64,000 nt of DNA from Streptomyces sp. R33 (GTDB lineage: Bacteria > Actinomycetota > Actinomycetes > Streptomycetales > Streptomycetaceae): NCBI RefSeq assembly GCF_041200175.1, contig NZ_CP165727.1:3261501-3325500 (forward strand), written 5' to 3'. The notes beneath the pieces were generated by a model. That model was given only the letters and a program-made list of their open reading frames with translations. It searched no databases and was not told the origin of the DNA. Position 1 is the first letter of the stretch; each line of letters starts with the position of its first letter. Shown here in pieces: positions 25,811 to 34,515 of this stretch. A program made the position numbers and the translations under genes.

Positions 25811-26770
25811 TCAGGAACCGGCGTTGATCTTGGCCTCGGTCACGGCGCCGGAGCCCGCGTTCCACTTGTCCAGGGCGGCCTTGTAGGTGCCGTCCTTGAT
25901 GACCGCGTCGAGGGCTTCCTTGAGCGCGTCGCGCAGCTCGGTGTTCTTCTTGTCGACCGCGATGCCGAAGAGGCCGGCGTCGGTCGGGTTGGCGATGGCC
26001 TCGAAGTCGTTGCCGCCGCCGGCGGTCTGCGCGATGTACGCGGCGACCGGGGAGTCGTTCAGGTCGGCGGCGGCGCCACCGGCCTTCACGCGGGTCTGGG
26101 CCTCGGCGTCGGTCGGGAAGGACTCGATCTTGAGCTCGCCCTTGCCGTCCGTCTTGCACTTCTCGGCCTGGGTCTTCGCGGACTCCTCGTACGTGGTGCC
26201 GCGCTGCACGGCGACCGTCTTGCCGCACAGGTCGTCGAGGGTCTTGATGCCCTGCGGGTTGCCCTTCTTGACCAGGATGCCGGTCGAGGCGGAGAAGTAG
26301 TCGACGAAGTCGACGCCGGCACCGGTCTTGGCGCCCTTGTCGTCCAGGCCCTCCTGGCGGGCCTTGGTGTCGGTGAGCGAGGACATGACCAGGTCGCTGC
26401 GACCCGTCTGCATGCTGCCGATCAGGGTGTCGAAGGTGCCGGACTCGAACTTGAACTGCACACCGAGCTGCTTGGCCAGGGCCGCCGCGACGTCGGGGTC
26501 GACGCCGACGATCTTGCCACCCTCGGTGAATTCCATCGGCGCGTAGGTCGCGTCGGTGCCGACCTTGATGACACCGGCGTCCTGGATCTTCTTCGGGAGC
26601 TTCGAGAAGAGCGGAGCGCTGCTGTTCGCCGCACCCGACGGGCTGGTGGAAGCCTTGTCCGTCTGGTCTCCACAACCGGTGAGGATCAGGGCGCCGGCGA
26701 CCGCGATCGCGCCGACCGCGGCGATCCGGGACCGGGCGGCGGTCGTACGACGGGTGGTGCTTGCGGTCAT
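25811..26770 (-). CDS. Polar amino-acid ABC transporter, substrate-binding lipoprotein
   Basis: The product has 319 residues from ATG 26770, with GGAGGA 9 nt upstream. A twin-Arg-rich N-terminus is followed by the lipobox LILTGC (lipidated Cys about residue 33). Then comes a family-3 periplasmic-type binding fold: IKVGTDATYAPMEFTEGGK, GVDPDVAAALAKQLG and a C-terminal AIANPTDAGLFGIAVDKKN. The domain signature suits glutamine/glutamate-type or other polar amino acids; the exact ligand is not determinable. It is the first gene of the transporter operon. Confidence 0.95.
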   Translation of the reverse strand: MTASTTRRTTAARSRIAAVGAIAVAGALILTGCGDQTDKASTSPSGAANSSAPLFSKLPKKIQDAGVIKVGTDATYAPMEFTEGGKIVGVDPDVAAALAKQLGVQFKFESGTFDTLIGSMQTGRSDLVMSSLTDTKARQEGLDDKGAKTGAGVDFVDYFSASTGILVKKGNPQGIKTLDDLCGKTVAVQRGTTYEESAKTQAEKCKTDGKGELKIESFPTDAEAQTRVKAGGAAADLNDSPVAAYIAQTAGGGNDFEAIANPTDAGLFGIAVDKKNTELRDALKEALDAVIKDGTYKAALDKWNAGSGAVTEAKINAGS

Positions 26771-27293
26771 GAGCTGGTTCCTCCGGCTGGCTGGTGGAGC
26801 ATCCGAGAACGGTCGGGCACGCACCTTCGAGTGTCGCGACCTCGTGTGATTACGGCATCTTGCCATTCGGACTGATGCATTCAGGCAGTTCGTCAGGTCA
26901 AAATCGGATAACGGGTGGGTGGGGGTACCCAACAGGACTGCGGAATGAGGGCTTCAGAGCCGCAGGAACCGCTGCGACCTGGCCTTTTTGACGGACTATT
27001 TGCGGTCCGTCTCGCCCGTTGGACAGAGGGGTTTGGACCTTTCGCCAAAAACAGGACAAGGGGTCTACTGTCGAGTCGGAATCGACTCGTCTGGGTGAGC
27101 GTTCTTCGGGTACAACGGATCCTTACACCCCTCATCCGGGGCTCAGGGCGCGCGTGCGGCGCGCCCGCGCGTACGAACCTCCCCTTCGCGGAGACGGGCC
27201 AACCGTCGATGCGGAGTACGGACGCGGTGCCCGCCCACCCCTTAACCAGGTGTGGTCACCCTCAACGATTCAAAGACTTAAGGGGCCAAGAAA
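26771..27293. other. Intergenic region between the ABC operon and malic enzyme
   Basis: These 523 bp separate divergently transcribed genes, and no ORF has support. The part near 26840-27060 is comparatively AT-rich (TTGCCATTCGGAC, TTTTTGACGGACTATTTG) and should hold both promoters. AAGGGGCC at about 27280 is the ribosome binding site for the malic enzyme gene. I see no operator I can name. Confidence 0.4.
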
Positions 27294-28496
27294 GTGGCAG
27301 CGGAGATCGTCAATCCTCGCAGCGACAGCGCGACGGACAACAACCCGGACGCGGTGTTCGCGCTGCACCGGGGCGGCAAGATGGCCATCCAGGCCACGGT
27401 GCCGGTCCAGAACAAGGATGACCTGTCCCTCGCGTACACGCCCGGCGTGGCGAAGGTCTGCAGCGCCATCGCGGAGCAGCCCGAGCTGGTGAACGAGTAC
27501 ACCTGGAAGTCCAACGTGGTCGCCGTCGTCACCGACGGCACGGCCGTGCTCGGACTCGGTGACATCGGTCCCGAGGCCTCCCTCCCCGTGATGGAGGGCA
27601 AGGCCATCCTGTTCAAGCAGTTCGGTGGTGTGGACGCGGTGCCGATCGCGCTCGCCACCAAGGACACGGACGAGATCATCGAGACGGTCATCCGCCTCGC
27701 GCCGTCCTTCGGCGGGGTCAACCTGGAGGACATCTCCGCCCCCCGCTGCTTCGAGATCGAGCGCCGGCTCCAGGAAGCCCTGGACATCCCGATCTTCCAC
27801 GACGACCAGCACGGCACGGCGATCGTGACGCTGGCCGCCCTGCGCAACGCCGCGAAGCTGACCGGGCGCACGCTCGGTGACCTGCGCGCCGTGATCTCGG
27901 GTGCGGGCGCGGCGGGCATCGCCATCGCCAAGATCCTCGTGGACGCGGGCATCGGCGACGTCTGCGTCACCGACCGCAAGGGCGTCGTCTCCGCGGACCG
28001 CTCCGACTTGACGGACGTCAAGGCGGAGATCGCGGGCCTGACGAACAAGACCGGCCAGACCGGCTCCCTGGAAGCGGCCCTGAACGGCGCGGACGTGTTC
28101 ATCGGCGTCTCCGGCGGCACGGTGCCCGAGGAGGCGGTGGCCTCGATGGCGAAGGACGCCTTCGTCTTCGCCATGGCCAACCCGAACCCGGAGGTCCACC
28201 CGGACGTCGCGCACAAGTACGCGGCGGTCGTGGCCACGGGCCGCTCGGACTTCCCGAACCAGATCAACAACGTGCTGGCGTTCCCGGGCATCTTCGCGGG
28301 TGCCCTGAAGGTCCGCGCCAGCCGGATCACCGAGGGCATGAAGATCGCCGCCGCCGACGCCATCGCCGGCGTCGTGGGTGACGAGCTCGCCGCCGACTAC
28401 GTGATCCCGTCGCCGTTCGACGCGCGCGTCGCCGAGGCCGTCGCGGCCGCGGTCGCCGCGGCGGCCAAGGCCGACGGCGTGGCCCGCCTGGTCTGA
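27294..28496 (+). CDS. NAD-dependent malic enzyme
   Basis: The product has 400 residues from GTG 27294, preceded by AAGGGGCCAAGAAA. It decarboxylates malate oxidatively to pyruvate. Catalytic features are the Tyr in LAYTPGVAKV, the Lys in MEGKAILFKQFGGVDA and the metal site FHDDQHGTAIV; the Rossmann motif is ISGAGAAGIAIA. The short length and lack of a fused phosphotransacetylase domain fit the small bacterial NAD-type enzyme. A very strong terminator follows. Confidence 0.94.
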   Translation: MAAEIVNPRSDSATDNNPDAVFALHRGGKMAIQATVPVQNKDDLSLAYTPGVAKVCSAIAEQPELVNEYTWKSNVVAVVTDGTAVLGLGDIGPEASLPVMEGKAILFKQFGGVDAVPIALATKDTDEIIETVIRLAPSFGGVNLEDISAPRCFEIERRLQEALDIPIFHDDQHGTAIVTLAALRNAAKLTGRTLGDLRAVISGAGAAGIAIAKILVDAGIGDVCVTDRKGVVSADRSDLTDVKAEIAGLTNKTGQTGSLEAALNGADVFIGVSGGTVPEEAVASMAKDAFVFAMANPNPEVHPDVAHKYAAVVATGRSDFPNQINNVLAFPGIFAGALKVRASRITEGMKIAAADAIAGVVGDELAADYVIPSPFDARVAEAVAAAVAAAAKADGVARLV

Positions 28497-28511
28497 CCCG
28501 GCGACAGCAGC

Positions 28512-28557
28512 AGAAGAGGGGCCCGGCCGGATGAACATCCGGCCGGGCCCCTCTTCT
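28512..28557. terminator. Strong hairpin terminator after malic enzyme
   Basis: Perfect 22-bp arms (28512-28533 and 28536-28557) occur just after the stop. The last paired bases are followed by GTT. Confidence 0.9.
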
Positions 28558-28963
28558 GTTGGGCACACCCTCCCCGCCCCCGAACCGGGAGGGGATGCTC
28601 CGCCACAGCGCCTCGACGAAGCTGACGCTTCGTCAATGAGAATGCGGCCACAAGGTGGCAGGCTCATGACGAGCCGGGCGGCATGGCGTGAATATTACCG
28701 CCCCTCAAGGCTTGATCCTGACGTTCCGCTTGCCCCTTCCGGCCACACAAGACCGCACGTGGCGTGCTTAGTTGAGCACGCAACGAACAATTCCGCTCGG
28801 TCTCGGCCACACCTCCGCGCGAGCCCATTACGGACGCAGGAACACCCCTGCCCGGTTCCCGCCGACGGTCACCGGGCCGTACGGGCGGCCGTGCGACGAA
28901 GGCCTCACCCACAGAGCCCCGACAGGGCTGGTCCGCGACGCTACCGGGCGGTAGCGTCGCGGC
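28558..28963. other. Intergenic region upstream of the oxidoreductase gene
   Basis: I see no gene in these 400 bp. GACGAAGC-tgac-GCTTCGTC at 28615-28634 is a perfect 8-bp inverted repeat of operator size. TTGAGCACGCAACGAACAAT near 28772 is AT-richer and may belong to the promoter. Confidence 0.4.
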
Positions 28964-29926
28964 ATGTTCGCTGCCTACGCCGCCCGAATCGACCGTGACC
29001 AGCCGCTGAGCGGCCTCGTGCTGGGCGAGCGCCCGGCCCCCGAGGCACGCCCCGGCTGGGTGACCGTGAACGTCAAGGCCGCCTCCCTCAACCACCACGA
29101 CCTGTGGTCGCTGCGCGGGGTCGGCCTCGGCGAGGACAAACTCCCGATGATCCTCGGCTGCGACGCCGCCGGCATCGACCAGGACGGCAACGAGGTCGTC
29201 CTGCACTCCGTGATCGGCCAGACCGGCCACGGGGTCGGCCCCGACGAGCCGCGCTCGATCCTGACCGAGCGCTACCAGGGCACGTTCGCGGAGCAGGTGA
29301 CCGTCCCCGCCTGGAACGTGCTGCGCAAACCCGCCGAGCTGTCGTTCGAGGAGGCCGCGTGCCTGCCGACGGCATGGCTGACGGCGTACCGGATGCTGTT
29401 CACGAACGCGGGCGTGCGCCCCGGCGACTCGGTACTGGTGCAGGGCGCGGGCGGCGGAGTCGCGACGGCCGCGATCGTCCTCGGCAAGGCCGCCGGACTG
29501 CGGGTCTTCGCCACCAGCCGGGACGAGGCCAAGCGCAAGCGGGCGGTGGAGCTCGGCGCGGTGGAGGCGTACGAGCCGGGAGCGCGGCTGCCGCAGCGGG
29601 TGGACGCGGTGATCGAGACCGTCGGAGCGGCCACCTGGTCGCACTCGGTCAAGTCGCTGCGCCCGGGCGGCACCCTGGTGATCTCGGGCGCCACGAGCGG
29701 GGACCGCCCGGCGCACGCCGAGCTGACCCGGATCTTCTTCCTGGAGCTCAAAGTGGTCGGCTCGACGATGGGGTCGAAGGACGAGCTGGAGGACCTCCTC
29801 GCCTTCTGCGCGGCGACCGGGGTGCGTCCGGTGATCGACGAGGTCCTGCCGCTCGACCGGGCGCGGGAGGGCTTCGAGAAGCTGGAGGCCGGCGACCTGT
29901 TCGGGAAGATCGTCCTGACGGTGTAG
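28964..29926 (+). CDS. Zinc-type alcohol dehydrogenase-like / quinone oxidoreductase (MDR superfamily)
   Basis: The product has 320 residues. The N-terminal GroES-like domain (AASLNHHDLWSLRGVGL, MILGCDAAGI) is followed by a Rossmann domain with VLVQGAGGGVATAAIVLGKA. The protein lacks the structural-zinc cysteine cluster and most catalytic zinc ligands, which suggests an NADPH-dependent quinone or enoyl reductase rather than a true alcohol dehydrogenase. There is no good Shine-Dalgarno before ATG 28964, so the mRNA may be leaderless (GGTAGCGTCGCGGC precedes). The substrate is unknown. Confidence 0.85.
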   Translation: MFAAYAARIDRDQPLSGLVLGERPAPEARPGWVTVNVKAASLNHHDLWSLRGVGLGEDKLPMILGCDAAGIDQDGNEVVLHSVIGQTGHGVGPDEPRSILTERYQGTFAEQVTVPAWNVLRKPAELSFEEAACLPTAWLTAYRMLFTNAGVRPGDSVLVQGAGGGVATAAIVLGKAAGLRVFATSRDEAKRKRAVELGAVEAYEPGARLPQRVDAVIETVGAATWSHSVKSLRPGGTLVISGATSGDRPAHAELTRIFFLELKVVGSTMGSKDELEDLLAFCAATGVRPVIDEVLPLDRAREGFEKLEAGDLFGKIVLTV

Positions 29927-29947
29927 GCGCCGGTTCGTCAACACCGG

Positions 29948-29989
29948 TTGACGCCGTCATGCCTGTCAACTTACGTTGCCAGGCATGAC
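29948..29989 (+). promoter_or_regulatory. Promoter with overlapping palindromic operator at a leaderless start
   Basis: TTGACG (29948-29953), 17 bp, then TTACGT (29971-29976) puts the expected start point at the ATG 29985. Embedded is GTCATGCCTGTCAAC-TTAC-GTTGCCAGGCATGAC (29956-29989), arms of 15 bp with one mismatch, spanning the -10 and the start codon. Confidence 0.65.
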
Positions 29990-30194
29990 GGAAGCGACCG
30001 ATCTCGCCGAGCGGGCCGGGGACCGCGACCCGCGCGTGGGTCTGCGTGCCGTGGCCGCGCTCCGGAGGCTGCTGGAGCAGCTGGAGGCCGTACAGGTGCG
30101 CAGCGCCCGTGCGCAGGGGTGGTCCTGGCAGGAGATCGCGGCCGAGCTGGGCGTCAGCCGGCAGGCCGTGCACAAGAAGCACGGGAGGGTCTGA
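29985..30194 (+). CDS. Small helix-turn-helix protein
   Basis: The product has 69 residues from ATG 29985; TTG 29976 would add three residues. The C-terminal HTH reads WSWQEIAAELGVSRQAVHKKHG, preceded by a helical region (LRAVAALRRLLEQLEAVQVR). No ribosome binding site precedes the ATG, and a promoter ends there, so the mRNA is probably leaderless. In other streptomycetes, as I recall, similar HTH proteins precede a gene for a Clp-N-domain protein; none is present here. The product may bind the palindrome over its own start. Confidence 0.75.
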   Translation: MTEATDLAERAGDRDPRVGLRAVAALRRLLEQLEAVQVRSARAQGWSWQEIAAELGVSRQAVHKKHGRV

Positions 30195-30234
30195 CCTTCG
30201 AACGCTCCACGCAGGACGCGGACGGCTTCGCGAC

Positions 30235-31182
30235 CTATCGCGACGGCCGGAGCGCCTGCGCGAGGCGGTCCGCCGCCGCCGCGAGGTGGGCGCGGGCCTC
30301 GGCCAGCTTGGCCGGGGTCACCCCGTGGTCGCGGGCCGCGTCGCGGACGTCGTCGCGGAAGCGGTCCAGCAGGCGGTCCAGGTCGCGGGCCGGGTCGCCA
30401 GTGGGGGCGAGGTCCTCGGCCCAGTGCGGGTCCGCAGCCGCGGCGCCGGCCGTACCAGCACCCGTACCGGCACCCGTGCCCGGACCGGCCCCCGTACCGG
30501 CACCGGCACCGCTCGTGCTGCTCGTACTGCCCGCGCCGCCGCCGAGCCAGGAACCGGCCAGATTGCCCAGCACCCCGCCCGACTTCGCGAACTGCTCCTG
30601 CAGCTGGCCCGCGATCCGCATGACCTCCTCGCGCGCCCGCTCCTGCGCCTCCCTGGCCTGGCGGCGGGCCTGCTGGGCCTCCTCGCGGGCCCGGCGGCTC
30701 TCGTCCTTCGCCCGGCGGGCCTGCTCCTTCCACTCCTGTTTGGCCTTGCGCAGCTCCTCCTTGGCCGCCGCCCAGGACGCGTCCTCGACCGGGGTCGCCG
30801 TCGCGGAGGCCGCGGCCCGCATCTCGCGCCGCAGGGCACCGGCCGCGCCGCGCACGTCGTCGCGGATCTCGGCGGCCAGCTCGGAGACCGAGTCGCGGAT
30901 CTCCAGCTCCAGGTCGGCGAGTTCACCGCCGCGGTCGGCCAGCTCGGCGCGGCCCGCGTCGGTGATGGAGTACACCTTGCGCCCGCCTTCGGTGGCGTGC
31001 GTGACCAGGCCCTCGGCCTCCAGCTTGGCCAGCCGGGGGTACACCGTGCCCGCGGAGGGCGCGTACAGGCCCTGGAAGCGCTCCTCCAGCAGCCGGATCA
31101 CCTCGTAGCCGTGCCGCGGGGCCTCGTCCAGCAGCTTGAGCAGGTAGAGGCGGAGGCGGCCGTGGGCGAAGACGGGCGGCAT
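30235..31182 (-). CDS. PadR-family transcriptional regulator with long coiled-coil extension
   Basis: The product has 315 residues. The N-terminal PadR winged helix (residues about 1-85) reads LRLYLLKLLDEAPRHGYEVI, AGTVYPRLAKLEAEGLV and GRKVYSITDAGRAEL. It is followed by a 100-residue charged coiled coil (KQEWKEQARRAKDESRRARE), a Gly/Ala/Thr low-complexity linker (GAGTGAGPGTGAGTGAG) encoded by GC repeats at about 30455-30535, and a short helical C-terminus. PadR proteins usually have only about 110-180 residues, so the extension is unusual. The start lies 1 nt after the DUF4097 stop, so the two genes form one operon. Confidence 0.88.
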   Translation of the reverse strand: MPPVFAHGRLRLYLLKLLDEAPRHGYEVIRLLEERFQGLYAPSAGTVYPRLAKLEAEGLVTHATEGGRKVYSITDAGRAELADRGGELADLELEIRDSVSELAAEIRDDVRGAAGALRREMRAAASATATPVEDASWAAAKEELRKAKQEWKEQARRAKDESRRAREEAQQARRQAREAQERAREEVMRIAGQLQEQFAKSGGVLGNLAGSWLGGGAGSTSSTSGAGAGTGAGPGTGAGTGAGTAGAAAADPHWAEDLAPTGDPARDLDRLLDRFRDDVRDAARDHGVTPAKLAEARAHLAAAADRLAQALRPSR

Positions 31183-31183
31183 G

Positions 31184-32098
31184 TCAGAGCACCTTCTTGT
31201 CGAGCACGAGGGGTGCGGCCGGGGCGTCGGCGGCCGGGCGGCGCAGCAGGGCGATGGAGCCCGAGACGGTGGTGGCCCGCAGGGTGCCGGTACCGGCGCC
31301 GAGCGTGCCGGTGATCCGCTTGGCGGCGAACTGGCCGGAGACGCGCAGGTCCTCGAAGGCGTTGGAGACGCCGCCGGTGGCCGTGTTGGCCTCCACCCGC
31401 GCGTCTGCGGGGTGCGGGAGGCGGATCGCGACCTGCCCGGACACGGAGTTGAGGGAGATGTCCACCGGCCGCGGCTCGGCCGCGTCGAGGGCCAGGTCGA
31501 TGAGCATGTCGCCGCTGACGGAGTCGGCGCGTACGGTGCCGCCGGCGCCGTCGACCACGGTCAGGCCTCCGGAGACGGAGTGGAAGCCGAGCCCGCCGGT
31601 GAGGGACTGGGCCTCGACGCTGCCGGAGACGGTCTTCGCGTTGACCTTGCCGGACAGGCCGACCAGCGTGACGTCGCCGGAGACCCCGTTGACGTCCGTG
31701 TCGGCGCGGATGCCGGAGACGACGGAGGTGGCGCTGACCGTTGCCAGCTGCACGTGGGTGGCGGCGGGGACCGTGAGGGTGACGGTGGCCCTGCGCTCCC
31801 AGGCCTTGCGGCCCGGGCCGGAGCGGGACCAGGCCTTCCAGGGCTTGCCCTCGAACCACTTCTTGAGGTCCTGGGAACCGTTCCAGGGCAGGTCTTCGTA
31901 GGACACGGTGAGGGTGCCGCCCTCCTGGACGACGTACAGCGGCGGCCCGTCGACCGCGGCCACCTCGAGGCGGGCCGGACCCTCGTCGGCGACGACGTTC
32001 ACCGTGCCGCCGACGAGGCGGACGCGGAGCTCGGTCACCGGCTCCTCGAAGGTGAGCTTCTGCGGTTCGGCGACCGACCACGTCTTCTGCTCTGCCAT
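31184..32098 (-). CDS. DUF4097-family beta-repeat protein
   Basis: The product has 304 residues from ATG 32098 after GAGGAGGATCAGCACC. The sequence is made of repeated beta-strand units alternating hydrophobic and small polar residues (VSGIRADTDVNGVSGDVTLV, KVNAKTVSGSVEAQSLTGG), typical of the DUF4097 putative adhesin/polymer-like fold. No signal peptide or membrane segment is seen. The downstream PadR gene lies 1 nt away, and such pairs are common in actinobacteria. A palindrome upstream probably binds the PadR protein. Confidence 0.87.
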   Translation of the reverse strand: MAEQKTWSVAEPQKLTFEEPVTELRVRLVGGTVNVVADEGPARLEVAAVDGPPLYVVQEGGTLTVSYEDLPWNGSQDLKKWFEGKPWKAWSRSGPGRKAWERRATVTLTVPAATHVQLATVSATSVVSGIRADTDVNGVSGDVTLVGLSGKVNAKTVSGSVEAQSLTGGLGFHSVSGGLTVVDGAGGTVRADSVSGDMLIDLALDAAEPRPVDISLNSVSGQVAIRLPHPADARVEANTATGGVSNAFEDLRVSGQFAAKRITGTLGAGTGTLRATTVSGSIALLRRPAADAPAAPLVLDKKVL

Positions 32099-32135
32099 GG
32101 TGCTGATCCTCCTCGGCGTACGGACACGGCACGCA

Positions 32136-32170
32136 ACATATCGCGTCTTCTGGATAACACGATATATCGC
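32136..32170 (-). promoter_or_regulatory. Candidate PadR operator upstream of the DUF4097/padR operon
   Basis: CGATATATCG (32160-32169) is a perfect 10-bp palindrome. ATATCGCG occurs twice, at 32138-32145 and 32163-32170. It lies 40-70 bp upstream of the operon start in a locally AT-rich patch. Confidence 0.6.
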
Positions 32171-32202
32171 GGATGCTCGAAGTCAAGCGCCTGCCGCAAC
32201 CC

Positions 32203-32227
32203 GGCCCCGCCGGCGTTTCGAGGCGCG
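32203..32227. repeat. Interspersed Streptomyces-type intergenic repeat, copy 2
   Basis: GGCCCCGCCGGCGTTTCGAG followed by GCGCG. It lies between the DUF4097 gene and snpR, in a 300-bp stretch (32099-32398) without genes. Confidence 0.65.
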
Positions 32228-32398
32228 TGGATTACGGGGCCGGCCCCCGACAGCGGCGCCGCGCGCGAGCGCAGGGCTCGGCCCCGCCACGGCGCGGACA
32301 CGGGGCTGCGGGCCCGGAGACGGTGGCGGCGGAGCCGGCGGACTCCGGCCCCGCAGACGTTCCGGGCGCGGGTGATCGGGGTCGAGCCCCGGCAGGGG

Positions 32399-33331
32399 CT
32401 ACGCGGCCAGGAGGGGGCTGGCGTGGTGGTGGAGCCAGGCGCGGTACGGGGGTGTGCGGAGGGCGGCCTCGCGGTAGGCCGCCCGGAGGTCTTCGAAGAC
32501 CTCGGCATGCGCACCGGGTCGCGTGGCCAGCAGCAGCCGGACCGCCAGGGGGTCGCCGGACAGCGGCCGTATGGCCATGTCGTCGCGCGGCCCGGAGGTC
32601 GGCTGGCAGGGGGCCACCGCCTCGCCGGAGATGATCAGCGAGGTCGCGGTGTGGTAGTCGGCGTGCAGGACGGGCGGGTCCAGCCCGGCACCGGCGAACA
32701 CCCGGCGCAGGCCGTCCCATTCGCCGTCCACGGAGGGGTCGACCGTCCACCGGTCGGCCGCCAGGTCCTGTAACTCCACCACCGGCCGGCGAGCCGCCGG
32801 ATGGTCCCGGGACATCGACACGAACTGCGGCTCCCGCTCCATCAGGACCCGCAGCTCCAGCCCGGCCGGCACCCGCAGCGGGCTGCCCTCCACCTCGTGG
32901 ACGAACGCCACGTCCAGCTGCCCCGAAGCCACCATGCGCAGCAGCGCGTTGGCGGACACGTCCACCATCAGCGAGGTCTCGAAGTCCGGCATCCGGCGGT
33001 GGATCCGGCGCAGCCACCCCGGTATCGCGCGGCTGGCGGTGGAGCCGATGTTCAGCCGCGGCCCGCGGGCCAGCGCCCGGGCCTCGGCGACGAGGGCGGC
33101 CATCTCGGCCAGCAGCGGGCGGGCCCGGCCCAGGACGGTGCGGCCGAACGGGGTGGGCCGGCAGCCGGTGCGCTCACGCAGGAACAGCTCGCCGTCCAGG
33201 GCGCGTTCGATGCGGCGCAGCTGGGTCGTCAGGGAGGGCTGGCTCACGCCGAGCTGCCGCGCGGCTTTGTGCAGACTGCCGGCGTCGGCAATGGCGCACA
33301 GTGCGCGCAGGTGCCTCACCTCGAGCTCCAT
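32399..33331 (-). CDS. snpR: LysR-family regulator, SnpR-like activator of the neighbouring protease
   Basis: The product has 310 residues. The N-terminal winged HTH (LRALCAIADAGSLHKAARQLGVSQPSLTTQLRRIE, quoted in part) is followed by a periplasmic-binding-like effector domain. It is divergent from a snapalysin gene, exactly as the mprR/snpR-snpA pair in S. lividans and S. coelicolor, where the regulator activates the protease gene. The shared 206-bp region has a perfect LysR-type inverted repeat at 33423-33449. Assignment is by family plus neighbourhood. Confidence 0.85.
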   Translation of the reverse strand: MELEVRHLRALCAIADAGSLHKAARQLGVSQPSLTTQLRRIERALDGELFLRERTGCRPTPFGRTVLGRARPLLAEMAALVAEARALARGPRLNIGSTASRAIPGWLRRIHRRMPDFETSLMVDVSANALLRMVASGQLDVAFVHEVEGSPLRVPAGLELRVLMEREPQFVSMSRDHPAARRPVVELQDLAADRWTVDPSVDGEWDGLRRVFAGAGLDPPVLHADYHTATSLIISGEAVAPCQPTSGPRDDMAIRPLSGDPLAVRLLLATRPGAHAEVFEDLRAAYREAALRTPPYRAWLHHHASPLLAA

Positions 33332-33422
33332 GACCCGAGAGTAGGCCGGTCCCAGCGGACCGCACCAGCCACTGATACCCCACCGAATCCCGCCATTCTC
33401 ATGGAAGTTGACCTTCCGAAAT

Positions 33423-33449
33423 CCCCCGATAGGCCGGCGCTATCGGGGG
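33423..33449. promoter_or_regulatory. LysR-type operator between snpR and snpA
   Basis: CCCCCGATAG-N7-CTATCGGGGG is a perfect 10-bp inverted repeat that contains a T-N11-A core. It lies about 90 bp from each start in the divergent intergenic region. Confidence 0.8.
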
Positions 33450-33537
33450 CTGACATCATCCGCCGGCCGCTCCCGCTCCCGCAGACTCCGGTACCGAACG
33501 ACCCACCCCCCACCGGATCCGAGTAGGAGCCCCCCAC

Positions 33538-34209
33538 ATGCGCCACTCCCGTATGCCCCGAAAGGCCGTACTGGCCACCACCGTCGGCCTCGGCCTCGCG
33601 GCCGCCCTCGGCGTGGTCCCCACCGCCAGCGCCGCCTCCGCCCCCGCGCCCGTCGGCAATGCCGCGACGTACGCGGCGTACGAGCACTCGCAGGAGAACC
33701 AGGACGCCAACCGCGCCTTCTTCGAGGCCGTGCAGCGCTCGGTCGCCGAGCAGCGCGCCGCGAACCCCGGTGCCCTCGCGGTGACCGTCACCTACAACAC
33801 GCGCAACGCGCCCAGCTTCCGCAGCCAGATATCCCGCTCGACGCAGATATGGAACAGCTCGGTCTCGAACGTGAAGCTGCAGGAGGTGTCCTCCGGCGGG
33901 AACTTCTCGTACTACGAGGGCAACGACTCGCGCGGTTCGTACGCGAGCACGGACGGCCACGGCCGGGGCTACATCTTCCTCGACTACCGGCAGAACCAGC
34001 AGTACAACTCCACCCGGGTGACCGCGCACGAGACCGGCCACGTGCTGGGTCTGCCGGACCACTACTCGGGCCCCTGCTCCGAGCTGATGTCGGGCGGCGG
34101 CCCGGGCACCTCGTGCCAGAACGCCACCCCGAACAGCACGGAGCGCTCGCGCGTGGACCAGCTGTGGCGCAACGGGCTGGCCGCGTCGGGGCTGGGCTCG
34201 AAGAGCTGA
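33538..34209 (+). CDS. snpA: Snapalysin-family secreted zinc metalloprotease
   Basis: The product has 223 residues from ATG 33538, with AGGAG upstream. A signal peptide covers about residues 1-33 ([18 protein letters not shown], cleavage near ASAASA), followed by a propeptide. The zinc motif [11 protein letters not shown] (H164, E165, H168, D174) is the metzincin-like HExxHxxGxxD of snapalysins. Cys180 and Cys193 can form the family disulfide. The size matches the small neutral proteinase of Streptomyces. It is divergent from snpR. Confidence 0.95.
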   Translation: MRHSRMPRKAVLATTVGLGLAAALGVVPTASAASAPAPVGNAATYAAYEHSQENQDANRAFFEAVQRSVAEQRAANPGALAVTVTYNTRNAPSFRSQISRSTQIWNSSVSNVKLQEVSSGGNFSYYEGNDSRGSYASTDGHGRGYIFLDYRQNQQYNSTRVTAHETGHVLGLPDHYSGPCSELMSGGGPGTSCQNATPNSTERSRVDQLWRNGLAASGLGSKS

Positions 34210-34213
34210 CGAG

Positions 34214-34444
34214 CTAGGGCAGCTTCCCCACCTCGGGTACGTATTCCGCGCAGTCCGGGTTCCGGCAGGGACCCGGTACCCACTCCGGAATGAAGATCCC
34301 GAGCGCCTTGCGCCGCCGGATGACGGTTTCGACGGGGCGCCCGCAGACCGGGCACGCGAGCTGTTCGTGCGCGGTCTGCGGGTCCACCGGCTCGGGCGCG
34401 TGCGGGTGGCGCCGATCCTGCTGTTGGTGCTGTTCACCGGCCAT
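34214..34444 (-). CDS. Small zinc-ribbon protein
   Basis: The product has 76 residues. CPVCGRPVET and CRNPDCAEYV form a C4 zinc ribbon, linked by VIRRRKALGIFIPEWVPGP. The N-terminus is His/Gln-rich and disordered. The ATG at 34444 lies directly next to GGAGGT with 1 nt between, which is too close; GTG 34387 within the frame is an alternative start. The gene is convergent with snpA (4 bp apart). It looks like a conserved small Streptomyces protein of unknown function. Confidence 0.65.
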   Translation of the reverse strand: MAGEQHQQQDRRHPHAPEPVDPQTAHEQLACPVCGRPVETVIRRRKALGIFIPEWVPGPCRNPDCAEYVPEVGKLP

Positions 34445-34515
34445 ACCTCCACGGTAGGCCGGTTCTGCGCGTTCGGCCGGTTTCACCGCTTGCGAAAGTG
34501 CTGCGCTCGCAGTGA

